The notes: generated from the letters alone by a model not told the origin. A stretch of DNA of 64,000 nt from SIG440 sp045532055 (GCA_045532055.1 JAZSFF010000031.1:4158-68157), one strand, 5' to 3'; numbered from the stretch's first letter, positions 42,593 to 52,243 are shown. Numbers and translations: made by a program.

Positions 42593-44621
42593 AAAAGGTT
42601 TGAGGGCACGATTTATTTTTATATTTTGCTTTCTTGCCGTGTTCACAGCGTTTTGCGTGGCACGGCTTTTTAGCCTGCAGATTGTTCATGGTGATGAATA
42701 TAAGGAAAAGGCGGAAAATCGCCTTGTGCGTGCATATCCCATTAAAGCACCCAGAGGTGAAATGCTGGACAGATACGGGAGGCCTATGGTCACCAACAGC
42801 ATGGGTTATTATGTCCAGATTCAAAACATCAGTAGGGACGACAATGTGCTGAATGAGACCATATACAATCTTATAAAGATTTTTGAAACGGATAACACAG
42901 AGTATGTAGATGAGTTTCCAATAACAGGCGTTCCGTATAAGTTTGATTTTAAAAACGGCAAAAATACGCAAGAAGCAATTAAAAAGTGGAAAAAAGAAAA
43001 TGACCTGAAAGACTTTGAAACAGCAGAAGATGTGATGGAGTATTATTCTGAAAAATATGATATTGACGAAGAGTATACGGCACAGGATGCAAGGAATATT
43101 GTTGCGGTTCGTTATACTATGGAGATAAAAAATTTCAGTGTAATGAACCCATACACCTTTGGAAATGACATAACTATGGAAACTGTTCAGAAAATAAAAG
43201 AACGGTCTTATGAATTGGGTGGTGTAAGCGTTGAGATTGAGCCGGTGCGTGAATATGTAAACGGAACAATGGCAGCACATATATTGGGTCGTACAGATAT
43301 TATTTATAAAGAAGAATATGACGAACTCAAAGACCAGGGATATGGCATGAATGATATAATAGGCAAAGACGGTCTTGAAAAAGTTCTTGAAAAATACCTA
43401 AAAGGGACAGATGGGTATAAAAGAGTTGAACAGACAAAAGCGGGTTCTCTTTCGCAAACATTGAGTATCAAGCCTGCCGAGACAGAAAATTTTGCAATTC
43501 TTACCATAGATTCCGTTCTTCAAGGCGTGACAGAAAAATCTCTTGCAGAGAACATTGAGGCAACAAGAAACGAAAGGGGGTTTGACTGTTTCAGCGGGGC
43601 TGCTGTTGCTGTGGAAATAGCTACAGGAGATGTGTTGGCAATGGCGTCGTTGCCCGGTTATCACCCGACGGAATACACAAAAAAATACAATGAATTATTT
43701 AACAACCCTCAAAATCCTTTGCTTAACAGAGCATTGGGCGGAGCGTACACGCCAGGGTCAACATTTAAACCACTAACATCTATTGCGGCTCTGGAAGAGG
43801 GCATAATCACTCCCAGTACAAAAATTGAAGATTTAGGTGTTTATAAGTATTATGCGCCCTCATATCAGCCAACGTGTCTTATTTGGAAGAATACGGGCGA
43901 AACACATGGTTTGATTAATGTATCTGAGGCAATTGGCGTTTCGTGCAACTATTTCTTTTATGATGTAGGGCGAAGACTTACCATTGACAAAATTTCACAC
44001 TATGCCAAAGGGTTTGGATTGGGTCAAACTACCGGTATTGAGCTTGCGGAATCCGAGGGGATTGTTGCCAGCAAGGAGTTCAGGGAGTCAAGGAATATGG
44101 AATGGTATCCGGGTGATACTTTGCAGGCGGCCATTGGTCAGTCTGACAACATGTTTACCCCTGCACAGCTTGCCAGTTATGTAAGTACAATAATCAACAA
44201 AGGAAACCGCTATGCATTGCATCTTGTAAAAGACGTAAGAAACTATAAAACAGGGGAAATTGTATATAAAAACGAACCATATTTGATTTCCAAGTTTGAA
44301 ATTTCGGATTCCACAGTTGAAGCTGTCAAAGATGGAATGAGGCGTGTTACTGAAGATGGAACTGCAAAAGCTGTATTTGAAGATTTTCCCATTGCTGTAG
44401 GCGGAAAGACCGGTACGGCAGAAGTCAGCAACGGAAGTGACACCGTACTTTTTGTAGGTTTTGCCCCGTATGACAACCCCAAAATTGCTGTTGCAGTTGT
44501 CCTGGAACACGGTGCAACCAGCAGATATGCTGCCCAGGTTGCAAGAGATATGTTTGAACAATATCTGGGACTCTATGATGTGGTTGATGAGATTGAACCT
44601 GTGAATGTGCTTTTAAAATAA
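42585..44621 (+). CDS. mrdA: Penicillin-binding protein 2 (class B transpeptidase)
   Basis: This ~678-residue class B PBP cross-links lateral-wall peptidoglycan. Membrane anchor (about residues 9-30), PBP dimerisation domain, then transpeptidase with SxxK (STFK in GGAYTPGSTFKPL), SxN (SCN in GVSCNYFF) and KTGT (GGKTGTAEVS). The start is uncertain: TTG 42585 lies 6 bases after AAGGGTG and gives MDKKGLRARFIF; a TTG at 42567 and a GTG at 42576 are also in frame. It overlaps mreD by 8 bp. Confidence 0.93.
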   Translation: MDKKGLRARFIFIFCFLAVFTAFCVARLFSLQIVHGDEYKEKAENRLVRAYPIKAPRGEMLDRYGRPMVTNSMGYYVQIQNISRDDNVLNETIYNLIKIFETDNTEYVDEFPITGVPYKFDFKNGKNTQEAIKKWKKENDLKDFETAEDVMEYYSEKYDIDEEYTAQDARNIVAVRYTMEIKNFSVMNPYTFGNDITMETVQKIKERSYELGGVSVEIEPVREYVNGTMAAHILGRTDIIYKEEYDELKDQGYGMNDIIGKDGLEKVLEKYLKGTDGYKRVEQTKAGSLSQTLSIKPAETENFAILTIDSVLQGVTEKSLAENIEATRNERGFDCFSGAAVAVEIATGDVLAMASLPGYHPTEYTKKYNELFNNPQNPLLNRALGGAYTPGSTFKPLTSIAALEEGIITPSTKIEDLGVYKYYAPSYQPTCLIWKNTGETHGLINVSEAIGVSCNYFFYDVGRRLTIDKISHYAKGFGLGQTTGIELAESEGIVASKEFRESRNMEWYPGDTLQAAIGQSDNMFTPAQLASYVSTIINKGNRYALHLVKDVRNYKTGEIVYKNEPYLISKFEISDSTVEAVKDGMRRVTEDGTAKAVFEDFPIAVGGKTGTAEVSNGSDTVLFVGFAPYDNPKIAVAVVLEHGATSRYAAQVARDMFEQYLGLYDVVDEIEPVNVLLK

Positions 44622-44664
44622 GGACACCGTGAGGAGAAAGTTTTATTTAAATTCAAATAATGCT

Positions 44665-44693
44665 TTGACATTTATAGTGTTTTATGCTAATAT
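44665..44693 (+). promoter_or_regulatory. Sigma-A promoter of minD
   Basis: TTGACA (44665-44670), 17-bp spacer, TAATAT (44688-44693); minD therefore has its own promoter, separate from the PBP2 operon. Confidence 0.75.
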
Positions 44694-44729
44694 GTGAAAA
44701 AGATATTTATAATTTGTGGAGGCTTTTTA

Positions 44730-45515
44730 ATGTCAGAGGTAATAGTCGTAACTTCCGGCAAAGGTGGTGTAGGAAAAACCACCACAACCGCTAATTTAGG
44801 TGTTGGCCTTGCAAAGCTTGGCAAAAAGGTTGTATTGCTTGATACAGATATCGGTCTTCGGAATCTGGATGTTGCATTGGGTATTGAAAATCGGGTTGTT
44901 TATGACCTGGTGGATATTGTTACCGGTGTTTGTGAAATAAAAAAAGCTATTATTAAACATAGAACTGTTGAGGGGTTGTTTGTTATTCCTGCGGCACAAG
45001 CCACGGATAAAGATGCTGTTTCTGTTGAACAGATGAGAAAACTTTGTGAAGAGTTGAAACAGGAATATGATTTTGTTTTGATTGACTGCCCGGCAGGGAT
45101 TGAACAAGGTTTCAGGAATGCTGCTGCAGGAGCAGACAAGGCGTTGATTGTGACTATCCCGATGCTTTCTGCTGTCCGTGATGCCGACAGGGTTGTGGGA
45201 TTGTTGGAAGAGATGGGTATTAATCAGCATTATGTAATTATCAATAAGATTCGCCCTGAATTGATGCGACGTGGAGATATGATGACCATTGATGAAGTCA
45301 TAAATCTTATTGACATTGACCTTATAGGAATAATTCCAGATGCAGAGGATGTGCTTGTTTCGGCAAACAAAGGCGAAACTGTAGTGGCAAATCCAAAATC
45401 AACAACGGGACAGTGCTATCGCAATATAGCACAGAGGCTTACAGGAGGAAATGTTCCCCTTATGGAATTTGGCAGGAAGGGATTATTTAAAAGATTCAAA
45501 AAAACGAAAAAGTAG
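44730..45515 (+). CDS. minD: Septum-site determining ATPase MinD
   Basis: This 261-residue ParA/MinD ATPase has the deviant Walker A SGKGGVGKTTTTAN, the switch segment LLDTDIGLRNLDV, LIDCPAGIEQGF, and a C-terminal amphipathic membrane-targeting helix (GRKGLFKRFKKTKK). I chose ATG 44730 with TGGAGG upstream; the frame opens 36 bases earlier without a ribosome site. No minC or minE gene adjoins it, so its partner is elsewhere or absent. Confidence 0.95.
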   Translation: MSEVIVVTSGKGGVGKTTTTANLGVGLAKLGKKVVLLDTDIGLRNLDVALGIENRVVYDLVDIVTGVCEIKKAIIKHRTVEGLFVIPAAQATDKDAVSVEQMRKLCEELKQEYDFVLIDCPAGIEQGFRNAAAGADKALIVTIPMLSAVRDADRVVGLLEEMGINQHYVIINKIRPELMRRGDMMTIDEVINLIDIDLIGIIPDAEDVLVSANKGETVVANPKSTTGQCYRNIAQRLTGGNVPLMEFGRKGLFKRFKKTKK

Positions 45516-45561
45516 TTTAAAACAATAGAAAAAATGATTGCTAACAAATAGGAGGCTGCAA

Positions 45562-45972
45562 ATGAACATAGCGTTGATAGCACATGATAAGAAAAAGGAA
45601 TTGATGGTGGATTTTTGTATTGCGTATAAGGGAATTCTTAAAAAGCACAACCTCTGTGCTACTGGAACAACAGGCAGTCTTATTATTGATGCGACAGGAT
45701 TGAATGTCAATTTGTTCTTGTCGGGACCCCAGGGCGGAGACCAACAAATTGGTGCAAGAATTGCTTATAATGAAATAGATTTAGTTTTATTTTTCCGTGA
45801 CCCCCTTACAGCCCAGCCTCATGAACCTGATGTGTCAGCTTTGTTCAGATTGTGTGACGTCCACAATATTCCGCTTGCAACCAACAGTGCTACAGCGGAA
45901 GTTATGATAAGAGGTCTGGAACGTGGAGACCTTGATTGGCGTGATATCGTCAACCCCAAAAGCCAGCATTAA
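45562..45972 (+). CDS. mgsA: Methylglyoxal synthase
   Basis: The 136-residue enzyme converts dihydroxyacetone phosphate to methylglyoxal. It has the N-terminal IALIAHDKKKELMV, the GTTGSLI phosphate loop, the catalytic Asp region SGPQGGDQQIGA, and the FFRDPL-Q-HEPD segment. AGGAGG precedes ATG 45562. It probably shares the minD transcript. Confidence 0.95.
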   Translation: MNIALIAHDKKKELMVDFCIAYKGILKKHNLCATGTTGSLIIDATGLNVNLFLSGPQGGDQQIGARIAYNEIDLVLFFRDPLTAQPHEPDVSALFRLCDVHNIPLATNSATAEVMIRGLERGDLDWRDIVNPKSQH

Positions 45973-46024
45973 TATTGACGGGTTTTATAAAAATAGAAAT
46001 TTATGAAAAATTTTGAAAAAACAC

Positions 46025-46053
46025 TTGCAATTCACAAAGAAGTGTGATATACT
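46025..46053 (+). promoter_or_regulatory. Sigma-A promoter of rplS
   Basis: TTGCAA (46025-46030), 17-bp spacer, TATACT (46048-46053). Confidence 0.7.
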
Positions 46054-46059
46054 TTGTAA

Positions 46060-46140
46060 GTTGATTATGGGTAGTCCTCTGCTTATACCTTATCTGGAAG
46101 GTAATATGGTATGAATGCCTGAAATAGAAAGGATGTAAAA
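46060..46140 (+). promoter_or_regulatory. Possible structured leader of rplS
   Basis: The ~80-base leader holds nested complementary pieces (ATACC with GGTAT; ACCTT with AAGGT). Firmicutes often carry an autoregulatory L19 leader RNA at this place. I cannot match its consensus from memory, so this is only a positional suggestion. Confidence 0.3.
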
Positions 46141-46141
46141 T

Positions 46142-46483
46142 ATGAACATTTTAGACCAGATTACACAGGAACAGATCAGAACAGACCTTCCCCAGCTTAA
46201 CATAGGTGACACAGTTCGCGTATACGTTAAGGTAAAAGAAGGTAACAGAGAAAGAATCCAGATGTTTGAAGGAACAATCATCAAGAAGAATCACGGCGGA
46301 ATTCGTGAGACATTTACTGTAAGACGTATTTCTTATGGCGTTGGTGTTGAAAAGACTTTCCCTGTAAATTCACCTAATATTGACCGTATTGAGGTTTCAA
46401 GACGCGGTAAAGTTAGACGTGCTAAGCTCTACTACCTCCGTGACAGAGTTGGTAAGGCTGCAAAAGTTAAAGAAAAGATTTAA
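46142..46483 (+). CDS. rplS: 50S ribosomal protein L19
   Basis: A 113-residue ribosomal protein located at the 30S-50S interface. The sequence is highly typical: LNIGDTVRVYVKVKEGNRER, FEGTIIKKNHGG, FTVRRISYGVGVEKTFPVN, and the basic RRGKVRRAKLYYLRDRVGKA. Confidence 0.97.
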   Translation: MNILDQITQEQIRTDLPQLNIGDTVRVYVKVKEGNRERIQMFEGTIIKKNHGGIRETFTVRRISYGVGVEKTFPVNSPNIDRIEVSRRGKVRRAKLYYLRDRVGKAAKVKEKI

Positions 46484-46492
46484 CAATCAAGT

Positions 46493-46520
46493 ATGGCGGG
46501 TATTTTTTAATACCTGCCAT
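46493..46520 (+). terminator. Hairpin after rplS
   Basis: Twelve-base arms (ATGGCGGGTATT, and AATACCTGCCAT with one G-T wobble) around a four-T loop. The T-rich stretch begins a few bases later, so some read-through into lepB is likely. Confidence 0.7.
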
Positions 46521-46553
46521 TTCACTATTTTTTGTTTTTTGAAGGTGTTATCT

Positions 46554-47204
46554 ATGGAAAATTTTGAAAACAATAATACTAATCCTGAGGTTGAAACAGC
46601 AACAGAGGTTGAAAACCCTGCCAATACCTCAAAAGTTAATTGGAAAAAAGAGCTTTGGGATTGGGTTCAGGCGATAGTTATCGCTTTGGTGGTTTCCTTT
46701 TTGCTAAAGAACTATGTTATGACATTGGCAAAGGTGGATGGCGAGTCCATGGAGCCTACACTTCAGGACTCTGACAGACTGTATGTGAACAGGGTGATGT
46801 ACGAGCCTGAAAAGGGTGATGTCATTATCTTTGAGCCAGGTTCAGACCCCGGTCGTCCGTATATAAAACGTGTTATTGCCACGGAGGGGGATACAGTATA
46901 TATTGACTTTATAACAGGTGATGTATATGTTAATGACGAAATCATTGACGAGCCATATATTGCCCAGCCGACAAATCTTGTGGGCTCATATATATACAGA
47001 TTAATGCAACATGGTGAATACAGCAGAGAAAATCCTATTGTTGTGGAAGAAGACAAGGTTTTTGTTATGGGTGACAACAGAAATGCCAGCAAGGATAGTC
47101 GTGAGATAGGACAGGTTCCAAAGGATGAGATTATTGGGCATGCTGTTTTCCGTTTCTGGCCCCTTAACAATTTGGGTAGCGTAGACCACACTTATGCTGA
47201 ATAA
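46554..47204 (+). CDS. lepB: Signal peptidase I
   Basis: This 216-residue type I signal peptidase has a polar N-terminus, one membrane helix (about residues 38-60), the catalytic Ser in VDGESMEPTL, the Lys in YIKRVIATEGDTV, and the GDNRNASKDSR and GHAVFRFWP boxes. I chose ATG 46554 after GAAGGTG; longer upstream frames run into rplS. Confidence 0.93.
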   Translation: MENFENNNTNPEVETATEVENPANTSKVNWKKELWDWVQAIVIALVVSFLLKNYVMTLAKVDGESMEPTLQDSDRLYVNRVMYEPEKGDVIIFEPGSDPGRPYIKRVIATEGDTVYIDFITGDVYVNDEIIDEPYIAQPTNLVGSYIYRLMQHGEYSRENPIVVEEDKVFVMGDNRNASKDSREIGQVPKDEIIGHAVFRFWPLNNLGSVDHTYAE

Positions 47205-47217
47205 TATGAGGTAATAT

Positions 47218-48066
47218 ATGAATATACAATGGTTTCCAGGTCATATGGCCAAAACCCGCAAATTAATAACCGAAAACCTTAAACTGGTTGATGTGGTGAT
47301 TGAACTGGTTGATGCCAGACTTCCCTTGTCCTCCAGAAATCCTGAAATTGACAGAATAGTAGGTAAAAAACCAAGGGTTTTGGTTCTTAACAAATATGAT
47401 ATTGCAGATGCTGATGCCAACAGTGCATGGATAAGCTTTTTTGAAAAAAAGGGCATATGTACCATAGCGGCAGACAGCCTTTCAGGTAGAGGTCTTAAAA
47501 ATATTGATGCTGCCATTGAGCGTGTTCTTGCGGACAAGTTTGAGCGTGAGGCACAAAAAGGCATGATGCGGCGTGCTGTCAAAGTATTGGTGGTTGGTAT
47601 TCCCAATGTTGGAAAATCCTCTTTTATCAATCGTCTCTCAGGCAGAGCAGCAGCCAAGGTTGGGGACAGACCCGGAGTTACGACAGCAAAGCAATGGATA
47701 AGGGTTGCTGGCAAATACGAACTATTGGATACTCCAGGTATTTTGTGGCCCAAATTTGAGGATCCAGAGGTTGGCAAGAGAATTGCCTATACCGGGGGAA
47801 TCAAAGACGAGATAATGGATATTGAGGAACTTGCATTTTTTCTTATCGGCTTTTTGCGCAAGAATTATAAAGAAATGTTGACGGAAAGGTTTAAACTTGA
47901 TGGTGATATTGACAGCCTTGACGACTTTGAATTGTTGGAGCTTATAGGCAAAAAGCGTGGATGTATTGTATCGGGTGGAAATATTGATACATTGAGAGCT
48001 GCTAATCTGGTTCTGGACGAATTCAGGGCGGCGAAAATAGGAAGAATAACATTGGAATTACCTTAA
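47218..48066 (+). CDS. rbgA: Ribosome biogenesis GTPase RbgA (YlqF)
   Basis: This 282-residue circularly permuted GTPase assists late 50S assembly. It opens with IQWFPGHMAKT, and the G motifs appear in the permuted order: G4 NKYD, G1 GIPNVGKSS, G2/G3 GVTTAKQW and DTPG. It lies in the classical rplS-lepB-rbgA-rnhB order. Confidence 0.96.
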   Translation: MNIQWFPGHMAKTRKLITENLKLVDVVIELVDARLPLSSRNPEIDRIVGKKPRVLVLNKYDIADADANSAWISFFEKKGICTIAADSLSGRGLKNIDAAIERVLADKFEREAQKGMMRRAVKVLVVGIPNVGKSSFINRLSGRAAAKVGDRPGVTTAKQWIRVAGKYELLDTPGILWPKFEDPEVGKRIAYTGGIKDEIMDIEELAFFLIGFLRKNYKEMLTERFKLDGDIDSLDDFELLELIGKKRGCIVSGGNIDTLRAANLVLDEFRAAKIGRITLELP

Positions 48067-48077
48067 AGCAGACATCA

Positions 48078-48106
48078 GGGCAGATATATGTTGCATATAT
48101 CTGCCC
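48078..48106 (+). terminator. Hairpin between rbgA and rnhB
   Basis: Perfect 13-bp stem (GGGCAGATATATG and its complement) with a 3-base loop, followed by ATTCTTT; probably a partial terminator. Confidence 0.65.
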
Positions 48107-48130
48107 ATTCTTTAGATAGGAGGAAGACAG

Positions 48131-48730
48131 ATGAAAGAAATTGAAAACTCTTTATATGATAAGGGGTATGAATTGGTTGCAGGAATTGACGAGGCAGGTC
48201 GCGGACCCTTGGCAGGACCGGTTTGTGCCGCGGCGGTTATTTTGCCAAAGGATTTGGTTATTGATGGAATAAATGATTCAAAAAAGCTCAGCGAAAAGAA
48301 ACGTGAATTGCTTTTTGATGTCATAACGAAGGCGGCAATAGCATATTCCATAGAATTTGTATCTCCTGAAGTTATAGATGAGATAAATATAAGACAGGCA
48401 ACAGCACTGGCCATGCATAATGCTCTCAAAAACCTCGAAACAAAGGCTGATTTTGTTATTGTAGACGGCAACGACAACATTCCTTATGAAATTCCCTTTG
48501 AATATGTGATAAAGGGTGATGCAAAGTCCCAAACCATTGCTGCGGCATCAATTCTTGCCAAGGTAAGCAGGGACAGACTTATGACTGAACTTGATAAGGA
48601 GTATCCTGAATATTGCTTTGCAAAACACAAGGGTTACGGAACAAAAGTGCATATAGAGGCAATACAGAAATTTGGCGTTTCGCCTGTTCACAGAAAGTCC
48701 TTCATGACTGCAAAGGTTTTGGGTAAGTAA
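48131..48730 (+). CDS. rnhB: Ribonuclease HII
   Basis: This 199-residue RNase removes ribonucleotides and RNA from DNA hybrids. It shows the AGIDEAGRGPLAGP motif with the first metal ligands, NDSKKLSEKKRE, VDGND and the KGDAKSQTIAAASILAKVSRD block. The next gene starts 2 bp later. Confidence 0.96.
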   Translation: MKEIENSLYDKGYELVAGIDEAGRGPLAGPVCAAAVILPKDLVIDGINDSKKLSEKKRELLFDVITKAAIAYSIEFVSPEVIDEINIRQATALAMHNALKNLETKADFVIVDGNDNIPYEIPFEYVIKGDAKSQTIAAASILAKVSRDRLMTELDKEYPEYCFAKHKGYGTKVHIEAIQKFGVSPVHRKSFMTAKVLGK

Positions 48731-48732
48731 TT

Positions 48733-49116
48733 ATGAGAAAAGGTTTTTACAATAAAGTAACGGGTCAATGCGGTGAAGATTTTGCAGAAAAATTTCTTGT
48801 AAAAAACAAATATAAGATTATTGAAAGAAATCACCGTAACAAAATAGGTGAAATTGATATAATCGCAAGAAAAGGTGAAGACTTGGTTTTTGTTGAGGTA
48901 AAAACCAGAAGCACATCTGATTTTGGAACCCCGGCGGAGGCAGTCACATATTATAAAAAACGGAGCTTTGTCAATGCTGCTAAGTGGTACCTTATGCAGA
49001 ATCCCTGTGATATGAATATCCGATTTGACATAATAGAAGTCGTTGGAAAGTTCACGGGGGACAGCTTTGATTTTGAAAGTATCAATCATATAGAGCAGGC
49101 TTTCACGGAGGTATAA
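48733..49116 (+). CDS. yraN: YraN/UPF0102-family endonuclease-like protein
   Basis: This 127-residue protein has the small restriction-endonuclease-like fold of the YraN family: RNHRNKIGEIDIIARKGEDL followed by VFVEVKTRS, with the E-x-K metal site. It commonly follows rnhB. Role unclear. Confidence 0.92.
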   Translation: MRKGFYNKVTGQCGEDFAEKFLVKNKYKIIERNHRNKIGEIDIIARKGEDLVFVEVKTRSTSDFGTPAEAVTYYKKRSFVNAAKWYLMQNPCDMNIRFDIIEVVGKFTGDSFDFESINHIEQAFTEV

Positions 49117-49119
49117 TTT

Positions 49120-50061
49120 ATGTCTTTTGCGGTTTTTGATGCACACTGTGATACCATGCAAAAAATAACCGATTCAGGGGGCAGATTAAGAGAAAATAAC
49201 TATCATCTGGACCTCGGGCGTATACACAAGCTACAGAGTGATTATATACAGGTTTTTGCGGCATTTATTAACAAAAAGCAGGATGCTCTGCCGCCTTTTT
49301 TGAGGGCAAGGCAGATTATAAATCGTTATTTTGAGGAAATTGATAGTAATAATGATTTAATTGAACATTGTATCAATGTGGAACAAATAAAAGACACCAT
49401 AAGCATGGGCAAGACAGTATCACTTCTCAGCATTGAGGGAGGCGAGGCAATAGAGGGAAGCCTTGAAAAACTTAATGAGTTCTATAATGCAGGTGTACGC
49501 ATAATGACCCTTTGCTGGAACTATTCCAATGAGATTTGTGACGGAATAGAAGAGAAAAGAGGTGCAGGGCTCACTGAGTTTGGAAAATCGGTTGTTTCAG
49601 AAATGAATCGTTTGGGTATGATTATAGATGTATCGCATATTTCAGAAAAAGGCTTTTGGGATGTCATAGAGGCCAGCAAAAGCCCCATTGCAGCTACTCA
49701 CTCAAATGCAAAGGCTATAATGCCCCACAGACGCAATCTTGATGACGAGCAGATAAAAGCAATTATAACATGCGGTGGTTGTATAGGGGTGAATTTTTAT
49801 TCAGACTTTATCAGTGAAAACAAATGTTCAGTCAAGCATTTGCTCAACCATATCGAACATATTCTGGCACTTGGTGGTGAGGATTCGGTAGGTTTGGGAA
49901 GTGATTTTGATGGTATGGATTCATTGCCGTGCGAAATTATGGGAGTGGAGGATATGTATAAGATTTTTGAGGAAATGCAGAGGATTGGGTATTCAGATTT
50001 CCTAATAAATAAGATATCCTCAGGCAACTTTTTGAAACTTATGCAAAAAATTTTGATGTGA
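49120..50061 (+). CDS. Peptidase M19 (membrane/renal-type) dipeptidase
   Basis: This 313-residue amidohydrolase-fold enzyme cleaves dipeptides, including D-amino-acid ones. It has the metal-binding DAHCDT near the N-terminus, LSIEGGEAI, the DVSHISEKGFWDV block, ATHSNAKAIMPHRRNLDD, and GLGSDFDGMD. There is no signal peptide. It starts 3 bp after yraN. Confidence 0.92.
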   Translation: MSFAVFDAHCDTMQKITDSGGRLRENNYHLDLGRIHKLQSDYIQVFAAFINKKQDALPPFLRARQIINRYFEEIDSNNDLIEHCINVEQIKDTISMGKTVSLLSIEGGEAIEGSLEKLNEFYNAGVRIMTLCWNYSNEICDGIEEKRGAGLTEFGKSVVSEMNRLGMIIDVSHISEKGFWDVIEASKSPIAATHSNAKAIMPHRRNLDDEQIKAIITCGGCIGVNFYSDFISENKCSVKHLLNHIEHILALGGEDSVGLGSDFDGMDSLPCEIMGVEDMYKIFEEMQRIGYSDFLINKISSGNFLKLMQKILM

Positions 50062-50073
50062 GTAAAAAAAAGG

Positions 50074-50102
50074 TTGAAATTTAACGTATTTTGTATTAAA
50101 AT
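50074..50102 (+). promoter_or_regulatory. Sigma-A promoter of the aminotransferase-proC unit
   Basis: TTGAAA (50074-50079), 17-bp spacer, TAAAAT (50097-50102). Confidence 0.65.
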
Positions 50103-50141
50103 GAAAGTCTAAGCATTTTTTAGACGGCTAGGAGGTTTCAA

Positions 50142-51338
50142 ATGCAAACATATATTTCGAAAAAAGCCAAGGGAGTAAGTCCGTCGCCAACATTGTCCCT
50201 TGATGCAAAATATAAACAGATGAAAAAGCAGGGAATTCCTGTGGTTGGTTTTGGAGCAGGTGAACCTGATTTTGACACACCTGATAACGTAAAGGCAGCA
50301 GCTATAAAAGCTATTGAAGATGGCTTTACAAAGTATACCCCTGCATCAGGTACAATAGAATTGAAAAAGGCAATTTGCGAGAAGTTTAAGAAAGATTCGG
50401 GAATTGAATATGGTATTGAAAATATTGTTGTAAGCAATGGCGGCAAGCATTGTCTCACCAATATCTTCATGGCAATATGCGAAGATGGTGATGAGGTGAT
50501 TATTCCTACACCTTTTTGGGTAAGCTATCCAGAGATGGTTAAGATGGCAGGCGGCGTACCGGTGTTTATGGACACTACAGAGGATACAGATTTTAAGTTT
50601 AAACCGGAAGACCTAAAAAATTATATTACATCAAAAACACGTGCTTTGGTGCTTAATACACCCAGCAACCCTACAGGTATGATATATACAAGAGATGAGC
50701 TTAAACAGATTGCAGAAATTGCAGTTGAAAATAACATATATGTAATCTTCGATGAAATATATGAGAAACTAGTTTACGAAGGTGAACATATTAACATAGC
50801 ATCCTTTGGTGAAGATATAAAAAATCTCACAGTAGTTGTAAATGGTATGGCAAAGGCATATGCAATGACCGGCTGGAGAATAGGTTTTACCGCTTCAAAT
50901 GCGGATTTAGCTAAGGCTATGTCAAACATACAGAGCCATGCTACTTCAAACCCAAACTCTATTGCACAAGCGGCATCTGTTGAAGCACTTCTGGGTGACC
51001 AGTCATCGGTGGATGCAATGCGTGAAGAATATATCAGACGCAGAGATTATATGTTTGAGAGAATAAATTCAATTGATGGCATAAGCTGTATAAAGCCTAA
51101 CGGTGCATTTTATATTTTTATGAACGTAAGGGCACTTTTGGGAAAAGAACTCTATGGCAAAACTTTTAGTACAGCAAGCGAACTTTGTGCAGATATATTG
51201 GATAGGGCACTTGTTGCCTTGGTGCCAAGTGAAGGTTTTGGTATTGATGGTTATGTTCGTCTCTCTTATGCAACATCTATGGAAACAATAAAAGAAGGTC
51301 TGGATAGAATCGAAAAATACATCAACGGAGAATACTAA
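50142..51338 (+). CDS. Class I PLP-dependent aminotransferase (aspartate aminotransferase type)
   Basis: A 398-residue fold-type I aminotransferase: FGAGEPDFDTPDNVKAAA, the LNTPSNPTGMIYTRDEL block, IFDEIYEKLVYEG, and the PLP-binding Lys in NGMAKAYAMTGWRIG. Most similar in pattern to subgroup I-beta aspartate aminotransferases. It is followed by proC 15 bp later, suggesting glutamate/proline-linked amino-acid metabolism. Confidence 0.92.
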   Translation: MQTYISKKAKGVSPSPTLSLDAKYKQMKKQGIPVVGFGAGEPDFDTPDNVKAAAIKAIEDGFTKYTPASGTIELKKAICEKFKKDSGIEYGIENIVVSNGGKHCLTNIFMAICEDGDEVIIPTPFWVSYPEMVKMAGGVPVFMDTTEDTDFKFKPEDLKNYITSKTRALVLNTPSNPTGMIYTRDELKQIAEIAVENNIYVIFDEIYEKLVYEGEHINIASFGEDIKNLTVVVNGMAKAYAMTGWRIGFTASNADLAKAMSNIQSHATSNPNSIAQAASVEALLGDQSSVDAMREEYIRRRDYMFERINSIDGISCIKPNGAFYIFMNVRALLGKELYGKTFSTASELCADILDRALVALVPSEGFGIDGYVRLSYATSMETIKEGLDRIEKYINGEY

Positions 51339-51353
51339 AAAAGGAGAATTGCG

Positions 51354-52148
51354 GTGAATATTGGAATAATTGGTGCAGGAAACATGGCGTCTGCTTTGGC
51401 TGGGGGACTTGTATCATCCGAAATCATCAGGGCGGATGAACTCAGTATAAGCGACAAGAATCCTCAAAATCTCAAGAAGTGGCAAAATCTTGGTGTTTTT
51501 ACAACGGAGGATAATAGCGAAGTTTTAAAACACAGCGAAACTGTTATTTTTGCAGTAAAACCCAATATATTACCAATGGTTCTTGATGAAGCAAAAGCTT
51601 TCACAAAAGACAGGCTTTTCATCTCTATTGCGGCAGGAACAACAATCCATGCAATAGAAGAAAAGCTGGGTAGTGACGCAAAAATAATCCGGGCAATGCC
51701 CAATACACCGGCTCAGGTGAACTGTGGCATGACTGTTATTACTCCAAACAAAAATATTTCAGAAAAAGAACTGGAAACCGCCCAAAGCATCCTTTCTGGA
51801 GTGGGTGAGGTTATGGTTCTGGAAGAAAAATATATAAATGCGGCAACAGCACTCCATGGCAGCAGTCCTGCATATGTATACATGCTTATTGATGCCATGG
51901 CTGATAGCGGCGTTAAACATGGAATTCCCAAAGAAGTCTCCCTAAAACTTGCAGCAAAAGCTGTTGAGGGTGCTGCTAAAATGGTTCTGGACACCAATGA
52001 ACATCCTAGAGTTCTCAAGGATGCGGTTTGTTCGCCCGGTGGAACAACCATTGCTGCCGTTTGTGAGTTGGAAAAAACAGGGTTTCAGACATCGGTTTCC
52101 CAGGCAATTGATGCTTGTATAAACAAAGCCGACGAAATGTCAAAATAG
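51354..52148 (+). CDS. proC: Pyrroline-5-carboxylate reductase
   Basis: This 264-residue enzyme makes proline from pyrroline-5-carboxylate. Rossmann start IGIIGAGNMASALAGGLV, FAVKPN, RAMPNTPAQVNCGMT, and the C-terminal signature HPRVLKDAVCSPGGTTIA. It begins with GTG 51354 after AAAGGAG. Confidence 0.95.
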   Translation: MNIGIIGAGNMASALAGGLVSSEIIRADELSISDKNPQNLKKWQNLGVFTTEDNSEVLKHSETVIFAVKPNILPMVLDEAKAFTKDRLFISIAAGTTIHAIEEKLGSDAKIIRAMPNTPAQVNCGMTVITPNKNISEKELETAQSILSGVGEVMVLEEKYINAATALHGSSPAYVYMLIDAMADSGVKHGIPKEVSLKLAAKAVEGAAKMVLDTNEHPRVLKDAVCSPGGTTIAAVCELEKTGFQTSVSQAIDACINKADEMSK

Positions 52149-52243
52149 TTCATTTTTGAAATTGATTTTCATATTTTTACAGCTTGTCTCATAGATATGT
52201 AAATAGGCGAGAGTGACCGCCAATTTACGAGGGGAGAAGCTAT

